From Diospyros lotus (Eukaryota; Streptophyta; Magnoliopsida; Ericales; Ebenaceae), in NCBI RefSeq assembly GCF_014633365.1, contig NW_026267104.1, positions 3,658,001 through 3,722,000 of the forward strand: 64,000 nucleotides of DNA. Reading direction: 5' to 3'. The notes beneath the pieces are model-generated. The model made no database searches. It saw only the letters and a program-made list of their open reading frames with translations, and was not told where the DNA came from. This document shows, piece after piece, positions 42,487 to 53,759 of the stretch. Numbering within the stretch: the first letter of the stretch is position 1; every line of letters starts with the position of its first letter. The position numbers and the translations under genes were made by a program.

Positions 42487-43539
42487 AGAGGATTGTTTCC
42501 TTTTTAAATATTTTAAAATATTACAAGATTTTTAGAGTAGGGACTGAACCCTCCTCTATTCTCATCTTTTTCTACAGGGCAGCTTAAGGCATAAGTCAGG
42601 CCCCCAACAAGGTGGGTGTCCCAAAAAAGTTGTGGGCCTCTCTCTCTAGATATTGGCTCTCTCTCTCTCTCTTTCTCTTTTATATTTATATATATAGTTA
42701 TGATGTTGGACAACATGCATGTGGAAGGTCCCCTCATCCCATTCCCCTTTTTGACTAAATTTTCTTCGGAAGAAATCAATTTAGCAAATGTTAATTTTGT
42801 TTATCTCAATAGTAATGATTTTTAATTCTAATTGAACAGAAAATTTTAAACCAAGGGTGAAAACCATGTTTATATATATATTGCCAAAGAGGATATTAAG
42901 AAGAATAATAAAATTAATTTTAGATGCAAATTAAAAATAATTAAGGAGAAGAATCCTGGTTGGTGTGAAAGGGAAAACAAGCATAAATATGTATGTATGT
43001 TTTGCAGAAAGTGAGATTTGGCGAGTGCAAATGGTGACTATATATATATATAGCCTACTATATATAAACAAATCTGGGCTGACTACGTTTATATTTGTAG
43101 TAGACTAATTATTGGGGTATGGAGTATTACAAGTAAATATACTATATAGCCTACTATTATAAACAAATCTAAATGGGATATCCATTTTAATTAATTCCTC
43201 CGAAACCGTCGTTTAGGACACTAACATGGTATGTAATAAATATTTAAAGTTCTGACATTCTCTGCCCAGCCTTCTTGAAAACATACTTTTGATATTACAT
43301 ACATTAGCCTACTACTGTTTAATGCTTTTGCTATTATACTTTTGCCATGAATCGATCTTTCTTAATTATTGGGGCCGACTATAAGACGTTTACATTTGTT
43401 GTAGACGACTTACATGTTGTAGATTATGGTAGTTGCCTAGCTAGTGTGGTTTGGGATTCAATATATAGGCAGATGAGAATGATTACTTAAGTACATGTTG
43501 AAAACAAATGTCATTTGAACCGTAAGTATTTACAGGGAG

Positions 43540-43592
<53 letters not shown>

Positions 43593-44278
43593 CACTTAAC
43601 AGCTTAATTAATTTCCGTTTGGGCAGTAGGAATCAGGGATTTGGATGACTGGTAAATGATATTCTAATAAAAAGGCCCCCTTGACTTTTCAATGATATAA
43701 TTGGAAGGTGACGCTCCAACTAATAAGGGGCAGCTTTTTGTTAGTGGGTTATTTTATTTTATTTTTGTTCTAACAAGCATTTTTAATAAGTTAACAGCCC
43801 CTTCTTAGGATTTTTAATAATTTAACAGTCCCCTGTTAGGATTTGGGGTATTAAAAGTATTAGGAGTAGTTAGTTAATGCAAGGGGATGACTTCTTCTCT
43901 CCAAATCCGTACTGTGCTGACTACGCTTATACTATATAGACTACTATAATAAATAAATCTAAATGAGATCCATTTTAATTAATTCCTACTAAATCGTCGT
44001 TTAGGACGCTAACATGGTATGTAAATATTTAAAGTTTGACATTCTCTGCCCAACCTTTTTGAAAAAATACTTTTGATATTACATACATTAGGCGAGTGAA
44101 GAGTTAAAATTTTTATAAGGTTAAAATTGTCTTTCTGTTTTGTTTAATATAATTAAAATAATATAAAACAAACATTAAATGTCTTTCTATCCGGATAGAT
44201 TCTATCCAAATAGATTTATCGTTTGAAAAAATACTTTTGATATTACATACATTAGGCTAGCTACTACTGTTTAATAAA
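42487..44278. repeat. Intergenic, module D copy 2 and ZF-HD promoter remnant
   Basis: 43270-43400 and 43690-43910 are the two parts of module D in changed order. 43405-43470 resembles a ZF-HD promoter and leader (GGGATTCAATATATAGGCAG) with the gene itself deleted. A (TA)n(AG)n compound lies at 43543-43592. A 36-bp direct repeat (TTTTGATATTACATACATTAG core) at 44058-44093 and 44222-44257 brackets 128 bp of unique DNA. No coding frame. Confidence 0.55.
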
Positions 44279-44452
44279 GGATAATGCTATTAGTACACCT
44301 TTGTGTACATCTTGGGCTACACAAAGGCGTACCAATGACAAAAAAGTCCCTCATGAGGCGCATAGAAGCGCGTGAGGCGCAGGGCATTTTAGTCTTTATA
44401 CCCCTTGATGTAGCCCAAGATGTACAAATTTGTTGTACATCTAGCATGATCC
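44279..44452. mobile_element. Mutator-like MITE, 174 bp
   Basis: Inverted ends (GGATAATGCTATTAGTACA against the complement of TGTACATCTAGCATGATCC) are flanked by the 9-bp duplication TTTAATAAA at 44270-44278 and 44453-44461. The interior contains a TGAGGCGCA motif also found in the relative at 31650-31832. The insertion split the module D sequence CTACTGTTTAA..TGCTTTTGC, which is uninterrupted near 43315. Confidence 0.88.
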
Positions 44453-44591
44453 TTTAATAAATGCTTTTGCTATTAATTATACTTTTGCCATGAATCTTTC
44501 TTAATTATTGGGGCTGACTATAAGACGTTTAGATTTTGTTGTTGTAGACTTATTAAAGAATGCACTTAATTGGTGCCCCAATAATAATAAT

Positions 44592-44970
44592 AAGTTGCAC
44601 TCATTTTGGGAGCAATCACATGACTGTCTGCATGCCCAGATACAGAAAATGAAAAAACCACTATATATCTGCATGCCCCAAGATAACTAAAGCACGTATT
44701 ATGTTTTCACGAGAAGAAAACACACACACACACACAGAATCACACACGCTCACGCACACAGAATCACAAACCACAATTTTCATCCTTTCTTTCTCTGCGT
44801 GCGCACCCTTCTACTTGTTACTTTCCCATCTCTTTTGAGTTGAATGAACAGTAGTTGAAATAAGTTGGTATATATGAGATCTATGCCAGCCGTATCACAA
44901 TCAAACGAAAGTGTAGGACCACTCGATTCATTAATTAGGAGAACAGATATATTGCTACAAATTACCTTGA
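44592..44970. repeat. Segmental duplication G, copy 2
   Basis: Near-identical to 33075-33445, with a shorter (TAA)n tract at its left edge and differences in the (AC)n tract. Confidence 0.85.
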
Positions 44971-45192
44971 CAAAACAGTCATGGACTTGGAGGAGCCTTT
45001 TATTCGTTTCTGAGATAAACGAAGCACAGTACATCACAGTACATTTTTATGGGAAGAAAACACACCGTACAAAGAAGCAAATTAGAACACACACTCATAC
45101 AAAAAAGCATCCCATATATGATATATATATAGCAAACTCAATTCTTTGGCATCCCATAGCGAAACACACACAGAAAAAACCACAAATAAATA

Positions 45193-45750
45193 TTAGGCCA
45201 TCATCACCTTTTTGTTGTTCTTGACCCAGATTTTATAAGCTTTTGGATCAATTTTTATCCCTTTGCAAAACTCCTCGATTTTTGCTCGGTCCCTTTTACG
45301 ATTTCTCCACCCAGAATCTTGAGCAAACTCTTTCATCTTGGCCCGCTGCTCGTCCGTAAACTTTGTCCTTTTCCTCTTCGCCGTTGCTGTGCCCGCCTCC
45401 GACGACGCCACCGCTGTTGGTGGAAAAGGTAGAGGAGGTGGTGGCGGTGATTTCTCCATAACATCAGGCCAAGATTTGTCCCAAAAATATTCTTTTCCAT
45501 TGCTGGTAGCCACTAGCTCGTCGACCCAGAGGTCATCAGGGAAGAAAGATTTGTTTTGGTTATTGATAGGCACTTCTTCCCGGCGGTGGAAGCTTCGATG
45601 ACAACCACAAGCTGCACAGAACAATCCTTCATTCCCACCGGGGAAGAATTCACCGCAGCCGTCTAATCGGTTGCTCCCATTATCTAAGACATAGATGTGC
45701 TCACACTTTCCGTACCGAACTGCCTGGGAACTAGAAGGATATTCTGCAAT
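45193..45750 (-). CDS. ZF-HD homeodomain protein, full length but ATT in place of the start ATG
   Basis: A probable nuclear transcription factor. The frame is open for 185 codons from 45750 to the stop at 45193-45195, co-linear with the 183-aa paralog at 50182: AEYPSSSQAVRYGKC at the N-terminus, finger DGCGEF...CAACGCHRSFHRREE (about residues 13-57), a Pro-rich linker (102-111), and a homeodomain KRKRTKFTDEQRAKMKEF...WVKNNKK (about 125-181). The codon aligned with the paralog's ATG is ATT (45748-45750), and no other in-frame Met precedes the finger. The first finger His is Tyr (KCEHIY). So it is a recent start-loss pseudogene, uses a non-AUG start, or holds a base error. Upstream lie a 55-base CT tract and a TATATGTA box. 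Confidence 0.8.
   Translation of the reverse strand: MAEYPSSSQAVRYGKCEHIYVLDNGSNRLDGCGEFFPGGNEGLFCAACGCHRSFHRREEVPINNQNKSFFPDDLWVDELVATSNGKEYFWDKSWPDVMEKSPPPPPLPFPPTAVASSEAGTATAKRKRTKFTDEQRAKMKEFAQDSGWRNRKRDRAKIEEFCKGIKIDPKAYKIWVKNNKKVMMA

Positions 45751-45754
<4 letters not shown>

Positions 45755-45809
<55 letters not shown>
45755..45809. repeat. (AG)n tract abutting the ZF-HD start
   Basis: About 27 AG units lie directly upstream of the start codon position of the gene at 45750; on the coding strand it is a (CT)n leader. It is the longest tract at any ZF-HD start here. Confidence 0.92.
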
Positions 45810-45812
<3 letters not shown>

Positions 45813-45845
45813 TTGTAGGTTAAGATGGTTGCGTAGTGTGGATTC

Positions 45846-45862
45846 AATACATATAGGCAGAC
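45846..45862 (-). promoter_or_regulatory. TATA-like box of the ZF-HD gene at 45193-45750
   Basis: Coding strand TGCCTATATGTATTGAATCC lies about 100 bases upstream of the start. It is aligned with GCCTATATATTGAATTG in the intact paralog. Confidence 0.5.
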
Positions 45863-46092
45863 GAACTAGAGAACTGGCGGAGAGAACCAGAGAGACTGGT
45901 GGAAAGAACCATCCCTAATCTCCGTTTGGGCAGTAGGAATCATGGATTTGACTACTGAGAAATGACAAAAATATACATATAGCTAGAGGGAATCTGATGA
46001 CAAAGAAAATGTGCAGCGTTTGAGTCATCTTTCTTGGGACGAAAATTAATGCAGCGCGGACTTTATATAGCCTAAACTCCGATCACGCTTAA

Positions 46093-46484
46093 GAGTATCT
46101 CCAGGGGGTGGCATCTGGGTGCCATTTTCATAATCGACAAAATGGTACTCCAAATTAAAAATTAACCACTCCAATAGGGGTAAAATATGAGGTTGTAAAA
46201 TAGCAACAATTCTCTTGGAGTGCCATTTTTGTAACCTCTAGAGAGAGAAAAAGAAAGAGATACAAACTCTAACTGCCATTTCTAATTGGTCTATTTCAAC
46301 TTTTATTATAAAATATCAATTATTTGAATTTAAAATTTAATAAAAAATATTAAAATAATAATGATACCTCTATTTTGACACTTGTCATTAGAGTAGATTT
46401 ATTTTTTAGAAGTGTTATAACACTATTCAAAGTTGTAAATATGTAATTTAACACTTCAAAATGACACTCCCCTTGGAGATGCTC
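46093..46484. mobile_element. Harbinger-type MITE, 392 bp
   Basis: The ends GAGTATCTCC and GGAGATGCTC are inverted repeats (one mismatch), extended by GGGG/CCCC nearby, with TAA on each side (46090-46092 and 46485-46487). The interior is AT-rich and non-coding and is not related in sequence to the 57415 family. A GAGCATCTCC end is common in plant MITEs. Confidence 0.85.
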
Positions 46485-46487
46485 TAA

Positions 46488-47355
46488 AGATTACGATTTT
46501 GCCACCTTACTCAATTATTGTATACTTAAATAATTTCTTAAATAAAAGTAAAATAAAGAACTGATTATATAAAACTGAAAATGTTAAATAACCTGATAAA
46601 ATTTGTCACCAATACGGATTTAATTGTGTTTCTTGAGATGTAACGTACGTCATGAGGGATGAATTGTTATCAGATTCCAAGCAAACAGTCAAAAGGGAAA
46701 GAAAAGTGTTATGGTGAGAGGCAGGGGGCATTAATTGTTATCAGATTCGAAACAATTATTAAAGGGAAAGAAAAGTGTTATGGAGAGGGAGGGCTATCGA
46801 GTTTATTAATTAGTTGAGTAGTAATGAGGAATTTGAGAGTATATTCTGATAATAATAATAAGAAGAAGAATATACATACATACATACATACATACATACT
46901 ACCTAAATTTGTAATGTGAAACTCACCGGCCCGACCCGACTCCACTTCATTCTTTAGAGTCTCCAGCATCTGCTTCGTGCACGTCACCATATACCCGGCA
47001 TAGCTCTGCCATTAATCACCAACGCCAAAAAATAATTGAGTAGATTGGCACCGTTCAAAAAAAAAAAAAAAGGAAAAATTTCATGAAATGAATCAGTATT
47101 ATGATTATAATTTTATTTTTAAACTTTGTTGTAATTATAGTATTTGTTATGTAGTTACCATTAGATTTTTTTACAATTAAATAAAAATTTACGTTATTCA
47201 ATTTATATATATATTTTTTCTGAGAACATGAGTGCGATTTTGTGCACCTGCTTCAACGCAGGTGCACAAAATCGCACTCACTGAATAGCAGCAAACGTGT
47301 CATCGAAGAATGGAGAAAGAAAGTGCTCGGTTGCCGAGGTTTGCTTTCAGCATTG

Positions 47356-47391
<36 letters not shown>

Positions 47392-48704
47392 GGCCTTTTT
47401 GTCCACCATGCAACTCTCTCTCTCTCTCTCTCTCTCTAATTTTTGGCTTTTTTTCTACTGATAATAGGAATATACATAGAAGGAATACGATGGCAACGAA
47501 AATGTGCCACGTACGATCGAATCATCTTTTTTGAAACGAAAATGTGGGATCAATTTGAATCCAGTATGGACTTAAGAGTCTAGACTTCAAACAACAGTTC
47601 TTTTTTTCGATTCCACATTTTCGTTTCAAGAAAATGTGGAATAGAAATATGGGTCCCTTCAAATAACAGTTCCTTTTGGTTTTTAACTTTTGCTTTGGGT
47701 TTTTAATTTTTGACTTTATTTCCCACCCCCTACATATATACATATAGAAGGAATATGATGACAATGAAAATGCGCGACGTTAATTTGAATCATCTTTCTT
47801 GAAAGGAAAATTTGGGACCAATTTGAATCCAGTATGGACTGATCAAGAGTCTAGCCTTAGATCATGCATGCTTAAATATGAGCGGATCCATGCATATGCC
47901 TAACATAATTAAGATTTTGCCAATATTTGTATACTTCAAATAATTTCTTAATAAAATTAAATAAAATAAAGAACTAATTATATAATACTGAAAATCTTAA
48001 ATAACCTGATAAAATTTGTCACCAATACGGATTTAATTGTGTTTCTTGAGATGTAACGTACGTCATGAGGGATGAAATGTTATTAATTATATATAGGGAA
48101 AGAAAAGTGTTATGGAGGGAGGGCTATGGAGTTTATTAATTAGTTGAGTAGGAATATTGAGGGATTTGAGAGAGTATATATTCTGATAATAATAATAAGA
48201 ATATACATACATACTACCTAAATTTATTGGGTTTTTAACTAAATTTTCTTATTTCAAAGTACGTAGTTAATTCTTAATATTTATTAATCCAATAAAAATT
48301 GGTTATAAATTAATTAGTGTGTGCACGATGACTAATTACTAGTTGAAGAAAGTTAGATGGCCAGCAAAACCATATCCATTTGTAAAAGGGTTTAAGCTTT
48401 GGATGATTATATTGCATAGGTTTCACATTAGTTTTATAATACAACAATCTAACTAATCTCCTAATCATACGGTGTGGATAAAACCGTATCCCACAGATTA
48501 GGGATAACATCTACCCATTCAAACTATTTCAAATGTATAACATACGGCTAAATACAGTTTGTTATCCTAACAATTTGCATATGTGGGTATAATTACTTAA
48601 ATAAATACAATTATATATTACCATTTGGTATCTTACTTTTTATTTGTTATATGGAATTTGCAAGGTCCATTAGTGGTTTTTGGTATGTAATATCTCATAA
48701 ACAT
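46488..48704. other. Intergenic mosaic of duplicated blocks, no gene
   Basis: Contains repeated blocks around GTGTTATGGAGAGGGAGGG (46770, 48110, 53610), an (ATAC)n tract at 46873-46900, a perfect hairpin at 47229-47280, CT tracts at 47358-47388 and 47413-47438, and repeated ATGTGGGATCAATTTGAATC blocks near 47540 and 47810. No convincing coding frame. Confidence 0.5.
47229..47280. repeat. Perfect 23-bp inverted repeat with 6-base loop
   Basis: Arms 47229-47251 and 47258-47280 are exact complements (left arm starts TGAGTGCGATTTTGTGCACC) around loop TTCAAC. A related single arm occurs at 35216-35233 (GAGTGCAATTTTGTGCACCC). The hairpin sits where paralogs (25220, 60085, 42120) have unrelated short sequence, so it is probably an insertion. 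Confidence 0.92.
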
Positions 48705-49664
48705 GACTTTTATTCCTCCTTTAGCTATCTTTATTACAAGAATAGTAAAAGAAAATAGTTTTTTATTCAAAATCTTTTGTAAAAAAAAAAAATGATTTAA
48801 TCTTCATTACAAGAATAGTAAAAGAAAATAGTTTTTTTCATTTTGTTATTATGATTTTGAAATCATTTTCTCTTATTGTTTTAATGGTTGTTATCCAAAT
48901 ATAACAGTTCAAATTTATTTGTTTAAGAGAAGTTAAGCAATGAGTCGGTAGAGACGGCTGAGAATATCAATTGAGATTTGATTAAGAGATGGATGCAATC
49001 TCTTGATATTTCTGAAATTACCACAATATTTATCTAATTTTACAACTCCATCTAACTTTAAATATGTCAAATTAGCTTCCTAATGTAAATTACAACAATT
49101 GAAAACACAATAACACAATATATATCTATATAGATTAAAATTAGCCTCTGAATGTGTCAAATCAATGATTTTTTTATTTTGGTTTGAACTCGATAAGAAA
49201 TATCTATATAGGTTAAAACTAACACAATATATAAATATTATAATATTTTTTTTCTTGTAATCACACATTAAAAAATATCAATATATGTTAAAACTGAATT
49301 ATTAATATAATTGAAATCTTACATATACAATTGAAATTCTGCATTTTTAATTAATCCAAACAATCAAAATCTTGCATTTTTAACCATAGGATTCAAAATC
49401 TATCTTATACAATTGAAATCTTGTTTATACAATCAAATACAAGATGACTACTAAGATCTCTGGTTATAAATTAATTAGTTTGTATATGATGACTACTAAG
49501 TACTTAATTAGTTGAAGAAAGTTAAATGAAAATCTTCCATTTAACATACTTGTCTTTAATATATTAATATCTATATTAGTTGGTATTAAATATATTATAT
49601 TCTAAAAGATTTTATTAATTAATAAATATATTTGGATATTAAAAATTAAATACGTTATATATAT

Positions 49665-49731
<67 letters not shown>

Positions 49732-49735
49732 AGTT
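48705..49735. repeat. Dispersed module E, copy 2
   Basis: Similar along its whole length to 40285-41345, again ending in a (TA)n(AG)n compound, here with an AG run of about 60 bases (49669-49729). Confidence 0.78.
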
Positions 49736-50181
49736 GTGGAAGGATGATCCTTACTTTAAAGTTACCAGGTGTTCCTATAAAAGTGATTAAGTGATTAAAA
49801 AAAATAAAATTATAATCATAATACTGATTCATGAGACTTTTCATTTGGTCTATTTGATAGAGGAGAGAGAGAGAGACTGGTGGAGAGAACCATCCTTAAT
49901 TTACGTTTGGGTAGTAGGAATGAGAGGGATTTGACGACTGAATACTGATAATAAGAACGTACACATAGAAGGAGCCTTTTATTCTTTTCTGAGATAAACG
50001 AAGCACACATTACAGTACATTTTTATGGGAAGAAAACATAGCAAAACACACACCGTACAAAGAAGCAAATTAGAACACACACTGATACAAATTAAAAAGC
50101 ATCCCATATATAGCAAACTCAATTCCTTGGCATCCCATAGCAAAACACACACAGAAAAACCCGCAAATAAATATTAGGGCA
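49736..50181. other. ZF-HD 3' flank and short duplicated block, no separate gene
   Basis: 49860-49970 is the GAGAGAACCATCCTTAATTT block. 49970-50181 is the 3' flank shared with the ZF-HD genes at 14266 and 45193 (AGGAGCCTTTTATTCTTTTC onward). Confidence 0.6.
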
Positions 50182-50733
50182 TCATCCACTCTTTCTCTGC
50201 CTAGCTGTCTTGTTCTTGACCCAGATCTTGTAATTTCTTACTTCAACTCCTATCTTTCGGAAAAACTTATTGATTTTTTCTCGGTCCCTTATAGGTGTTC
50301 GCCACCCAGAATCTTGAGCAAATTCTGTCATCTCGGCCAGCTGCTCCTCAGTGAACTTTGTCCTTTTTATCTTCGCTCCGCCCGCCTCCGACGAAGCCTC
50401 CGCTGCCTGTGGAGGAGGTTGTGGTGGTGATAGTGGTGATGATTTCTCCATAAAATCAGGGCAAACATATTTGTTTTCGTCGCTGATAAACGCCTCATCC
50501 CAGCTATCAGGCAAGCTGCCAGACAAAAAATTGTTTTCGTAGTAGCTGATAGGGACCTTCTCCTGGTGGTGGAAGCTCCGATGACAATTGCAAGCTGCAG
50601 AGGGCATGCCGTTACTCTCATCAGGGAAGAATTCACCGCAGCCGTCTAATGTAATAATCCCATTATTTAAGACATGAATGCGCCGACACTTTCCGTACGG
50701 AGTTGCTTGGGAACTAGAAGGATATTCTGCCAT
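50182..50733 (-). CDS. ZF-HD homeodomain protein, complete 183-aa frame
   Basis: The only complete ATG-to-stop ZF-HD frame in the window (ATG 50731-50733, stop 50182-50184), single exon as usual for this family. It is predicted to act in the nucleus as a dimer through its finger and bind DNA with its homeodomain. N-terminus MAEYPSSSQATPYGKC; finger residues about 13-57 (KCRRIH, DGCGEF, SAACNCHRSFH); Ser/Pro-rich linker 98-110; homeodomain 121-181 (KRTKFTEEQLAEMTEFAQDSG, YKIWVKNK). At 183 aa it is short for a ZF-HD (commonly above 200). One zinc ligand is lost: the first Cys of the CAAC motif is Ser (residue 45), so the finger may be impaired. A (CT)n leader and a TATA box precede it. It is either the surviving gene of the cluster or an early pseudogene with its frame still intact. 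Confidence 0.85.
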   Translation of the reverse strand: MAEYPSSSQATPYGKCRRIHVLNNGIITLDGCGEFFPDESNGMPSAACNCHRSFHHQEKVPISYYENNFLSGSLPDSWDEAFISDENKYVCPDFMEKSSPLSPPQPPPQAAEASSEAGGAKIKRTKFTEEQLAEMTEFAQDSGWRTPIRDREKINKFFRKIGVEVRNYKIWVKNKTARQRKSG

Positions 50734-50805
50734 TGATGAGAGAGAGAGAGGGAGGGAAGGAGTTGTAGATTAAGGTGAAACTATGTTGCCTACTGTGATT
50801 TGGGA

Positions 50806-50824
50806 TTCAATTCAATATATAGGC
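50806..50824 (-). promoter_or_regulatory. TATA box of the complete ZF-HD gene
   Basis: Coding strand GCCTATATATTGAATTG lies about 85 bases upstream of the ATG at 50733, followed by a conserved leader (CCCAAATCACAGTAGGCAAC) and a short CT tract (50739-50756). Confidence 0.6.
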
Positions 50825-50889
50825 AGAGAAAGGTGGATCATCTTTTTTTTTTGGTAACTCAGGTGTCCAAGCTAAGGTGGATCACCTTT

Positions 50890-50932
<43 letters not shown>

Positions 50933-50949
50933 TACTAAGGTGGATCATC

Positions 50950-50996
50950 TCTCTGTGGTGGAACTATATTTGGAAAGTAGAAGAATGTTCTGTCAT
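50950..50996 (-). pseudogene. ZF-HD remnant, first ~10 codons
   Basis: From ATG 50994-50996: MTEHSSTFQI and a stop. This matches the N-terminus of the SNFQVAV-type copies. The match ends at 50950. Upstream are a GT tract, an AG tract (51021-51055), and a promoter-like GATTCAGTATATAGGCAG near 51098-51112, so promoter and start survive without a gene. Confidence 0.65.
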
Positions 50997-50999
50997 TGA

Positions 51000-51056
<57 letters not shown>
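51000..51056. repeat. (GT)n(AG)n compound microsatellite
   Basis: GT dinucleotides (51001-51020) pass into AG (51021-51055), next to the ZF-HD remnant start. Confidence 0.9.
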
Positions 51057-51060
<4 letters not shown>

Positions 51061-51602
51061 TTGTAGGTTAAGGTGGTTGCCTAGTATAGCTTGGGATTCA
51101 GTATATAGGCAGATAGGCAGACGAAGATCAGATTAGGAATGAGGGATTTGATTATTCTTATAACAAAGACATCTATATATCTGGAAGCTGATGAGAATGA
51201 TTACTTACATGTTGAAAAGAAATGTCATTTGAACCGTATTTACAGAGAGATATATAGAGAGGCACTTAACAGCTTAATTTGCTTGTCGTGGATAGGTTGG
51301 CAAAAAGAAAGTTTTATTTGTTGGCTATAGCGAGCTATTGTTAGGTATGGGATTCAGGAAGTATATACACCCACAAAACCCCACTTTTTTCTTGCGAGCT
51401 CAGAAGACAGAAGGGGCGCCTCTTGGCCCCACTTTTTATTGGGTTTTACTACCAAATAAAAAGAATATACATACATACATACATACATACATACTACCTA
51501 AATTTATTGGGTTTTTAACTAAATTTATTATTTCAAAGTAGTTAATTCTTCATATTTATTAATCCGGTAAAAATTGGTTATAAATTAATTAGTGTGTACA
51601 TG

Positions 51603-51657
<55 letters not shown>

Positions 51658-51768
51658 GATTAAAATCCGAAACATGAAGGATTTAAGTGGCATTTGGTTA
51701 GAGATAATAGTCAGCCCCTTATTGCTAACCAAATCCCACATATATAATACCACATATGTAAAATTACT

Positions 51769-51825
<57 letters not shown>

Positions 51826-52623
51826 ATCCTTAATGAGTTATGATCCTTAATTTATTCCAAATCATAATTAAGTTGCTTCTACTCCTCATTAAAAACATAC
51901 TTTTACTATTAATATTTCAGAGTCTAATAAAAAGAAACATACTTTTACTAATAAAAGTGACACTCCAAGTCCTAAGAGGCCGCTTTGGTTAGTGGATTAT
52001 TTTATTATTTTTTTGTTCTAACATGCATTTTTAATAGTTTAACAGCCCCTTCTTAGGATTTTTAACAATTTAACAGTCCCTTCTTAGGATCTGGAGTATT
52101 AACAGTATTAGGGGTAGCTAATTAATGCAAGCGGCTGACAACGTCTCTCCAAATCCTAATAAGGGGCTGACTAGAAGACGATTAAATTTGTTGTAGACTT
52201 ATTAGGGTTTGGAGTATTACAAGTAGATATATTATACAGTCTACTATAAACAAATCTAAATGAGACCCATACATTTTAATTAATTCCTCCTACATCATCG
52301 TTTAGGACGCTATAACATGGTATGTAAATATTTAAAGTTTGACATTCTCTATTAATATTTTATATATTATTATTATTATAAAAATATAAAATATTAATAT
52401 ATATAGAGTGTCACCATGAGTTCTCAAAATACATTTTCATCTATACACGCACAAAACCCCAAAAGGTTGCTTCACCCCTTTTGTGGCTGGGCTTTAAACC
52501 ACGTGTGAAAGTAACATGCATACGTGGGGAAGGTCAAGCCTGGAAATTCATTGAGAAATGGGTGTTTTGACAGCAAAACCCTAGTTGAAATGTCCATATA
52601 TTTACTTTTATATATATATATAT

Positions 52624-52667
<44 letters not shown>

Positions 52668-52741
52668 ATCAATCCTGGAAATTCATTAAGAAATGGGTGT
52701 TTTGACAGCCAAACCCTAGTTGAAATGTCCGTATAATCACT

Positions 52742-52742
<1 letters not shown>

Positions 52743-52820
<78 letters not shown>
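52743..52820. repeat. (AT)n(AG)n compound microsatellite, ~78 bp
   Basis: The longest compound in the window. It is followed by ATGATGATGAATAAAATTCG, the same block that follows the compound at 22967. Confidence 0.92.
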
Positions 52821-52825
<5 letters not shown>

Positions 52826-53043
52826 GATGAATAAAATTCGAAAAATGAAAGATTTAAGTCGCATTGGGTTAGAGCTAATGGGAGCTGATGGAATAGAAAT
52901 ATGGGTCCCCTTCAAAAAACAGTTCCTTTTAGGCTTTGGCCTTTTAATTTTTGACTTTATTTCCCCACCCCTACATAGCTTCGAAGGTGAACCTTTTAAT
53001 TTTTGGCTTTTTTTTATCGGCCAGTTATATATATATATATATT

Positions 53044-53077
<34 letters not shown>

Positions 53078-53691
53078 AGTGGAGAGAACCATCCTTAATT
53101 TACGTACGTTTGGGTAGTTGGAATGAGGGATTTGACTACTGATAATAAGAACACACATATAGAAGGAATATGATGACAATGAAAATGTGCGACATTTGAA
53201 TCGTCTTTCTTTGAAACAAAAATGTGGGACCAATTTGAATCCAGTATGGACTCAAGAGTCTAGACTTAGATCATGCATGCTTAAATATGATCAGTGGATC
53301 CATATACCCAACATAATTCAGATTTCGCCAATATTTGTATACTTAAATAATTTCTTAAATAAAAATAAAATAAATAATTTATTATATCAAACTGAAAATG
53401 TTAAATGACCTGATAAAATTTGTATTGGGGCCGACCACCACGTGGCACCAACACGGATGTAATTGTGTTTCTTTTGATGTAACGTGAGGGATGAAGTGTT
53501 ATCAGATTCCAGACAAACAGTTAAAGGAAAGAAAAGTGTTATGGAGGGAGGGAGGGAGGGAGGGGGATTAATTGTTATCAGATTCCAAACAATTATTAAA
53601 GGGAAAGAAAAGTGTTATGGAGAGGGAGGGCTATGGATTTTAGTTGAGTAGGAATGAGGGATTTGAGAGTATCCTGATAATAATAATAAGA

Positions 53692-53709
53692 ATATATATA
53701 TATATATAT

Positions 53710-53757
<48 letters not shown>
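53692..53757. repeat. (AT)n(AG)n compound microsatellite
   Basis: A TA run passes into an AG run and then CTGGTGGAGAGCATCATCC, a variant of the block following the compounds at 36456 and 53075. Confidence 0.9.

Positions 53758-53759
<2 letters not shown>

Noticed and set aside
50867..51056. Repeated dinucleotide blocks resembling a CRISPR-like array
   Set aside because: They are microsatellites with no unique spacers, in plant nuclear DNA.
52472..53233. 253-aa minus-strand frame with long Ser-Leu and Tyr-Ile runs
   Set aside because: It is the translation of (AG)n and (TA)n microsatellites joined across repeated blocks. It has no protein-like core.
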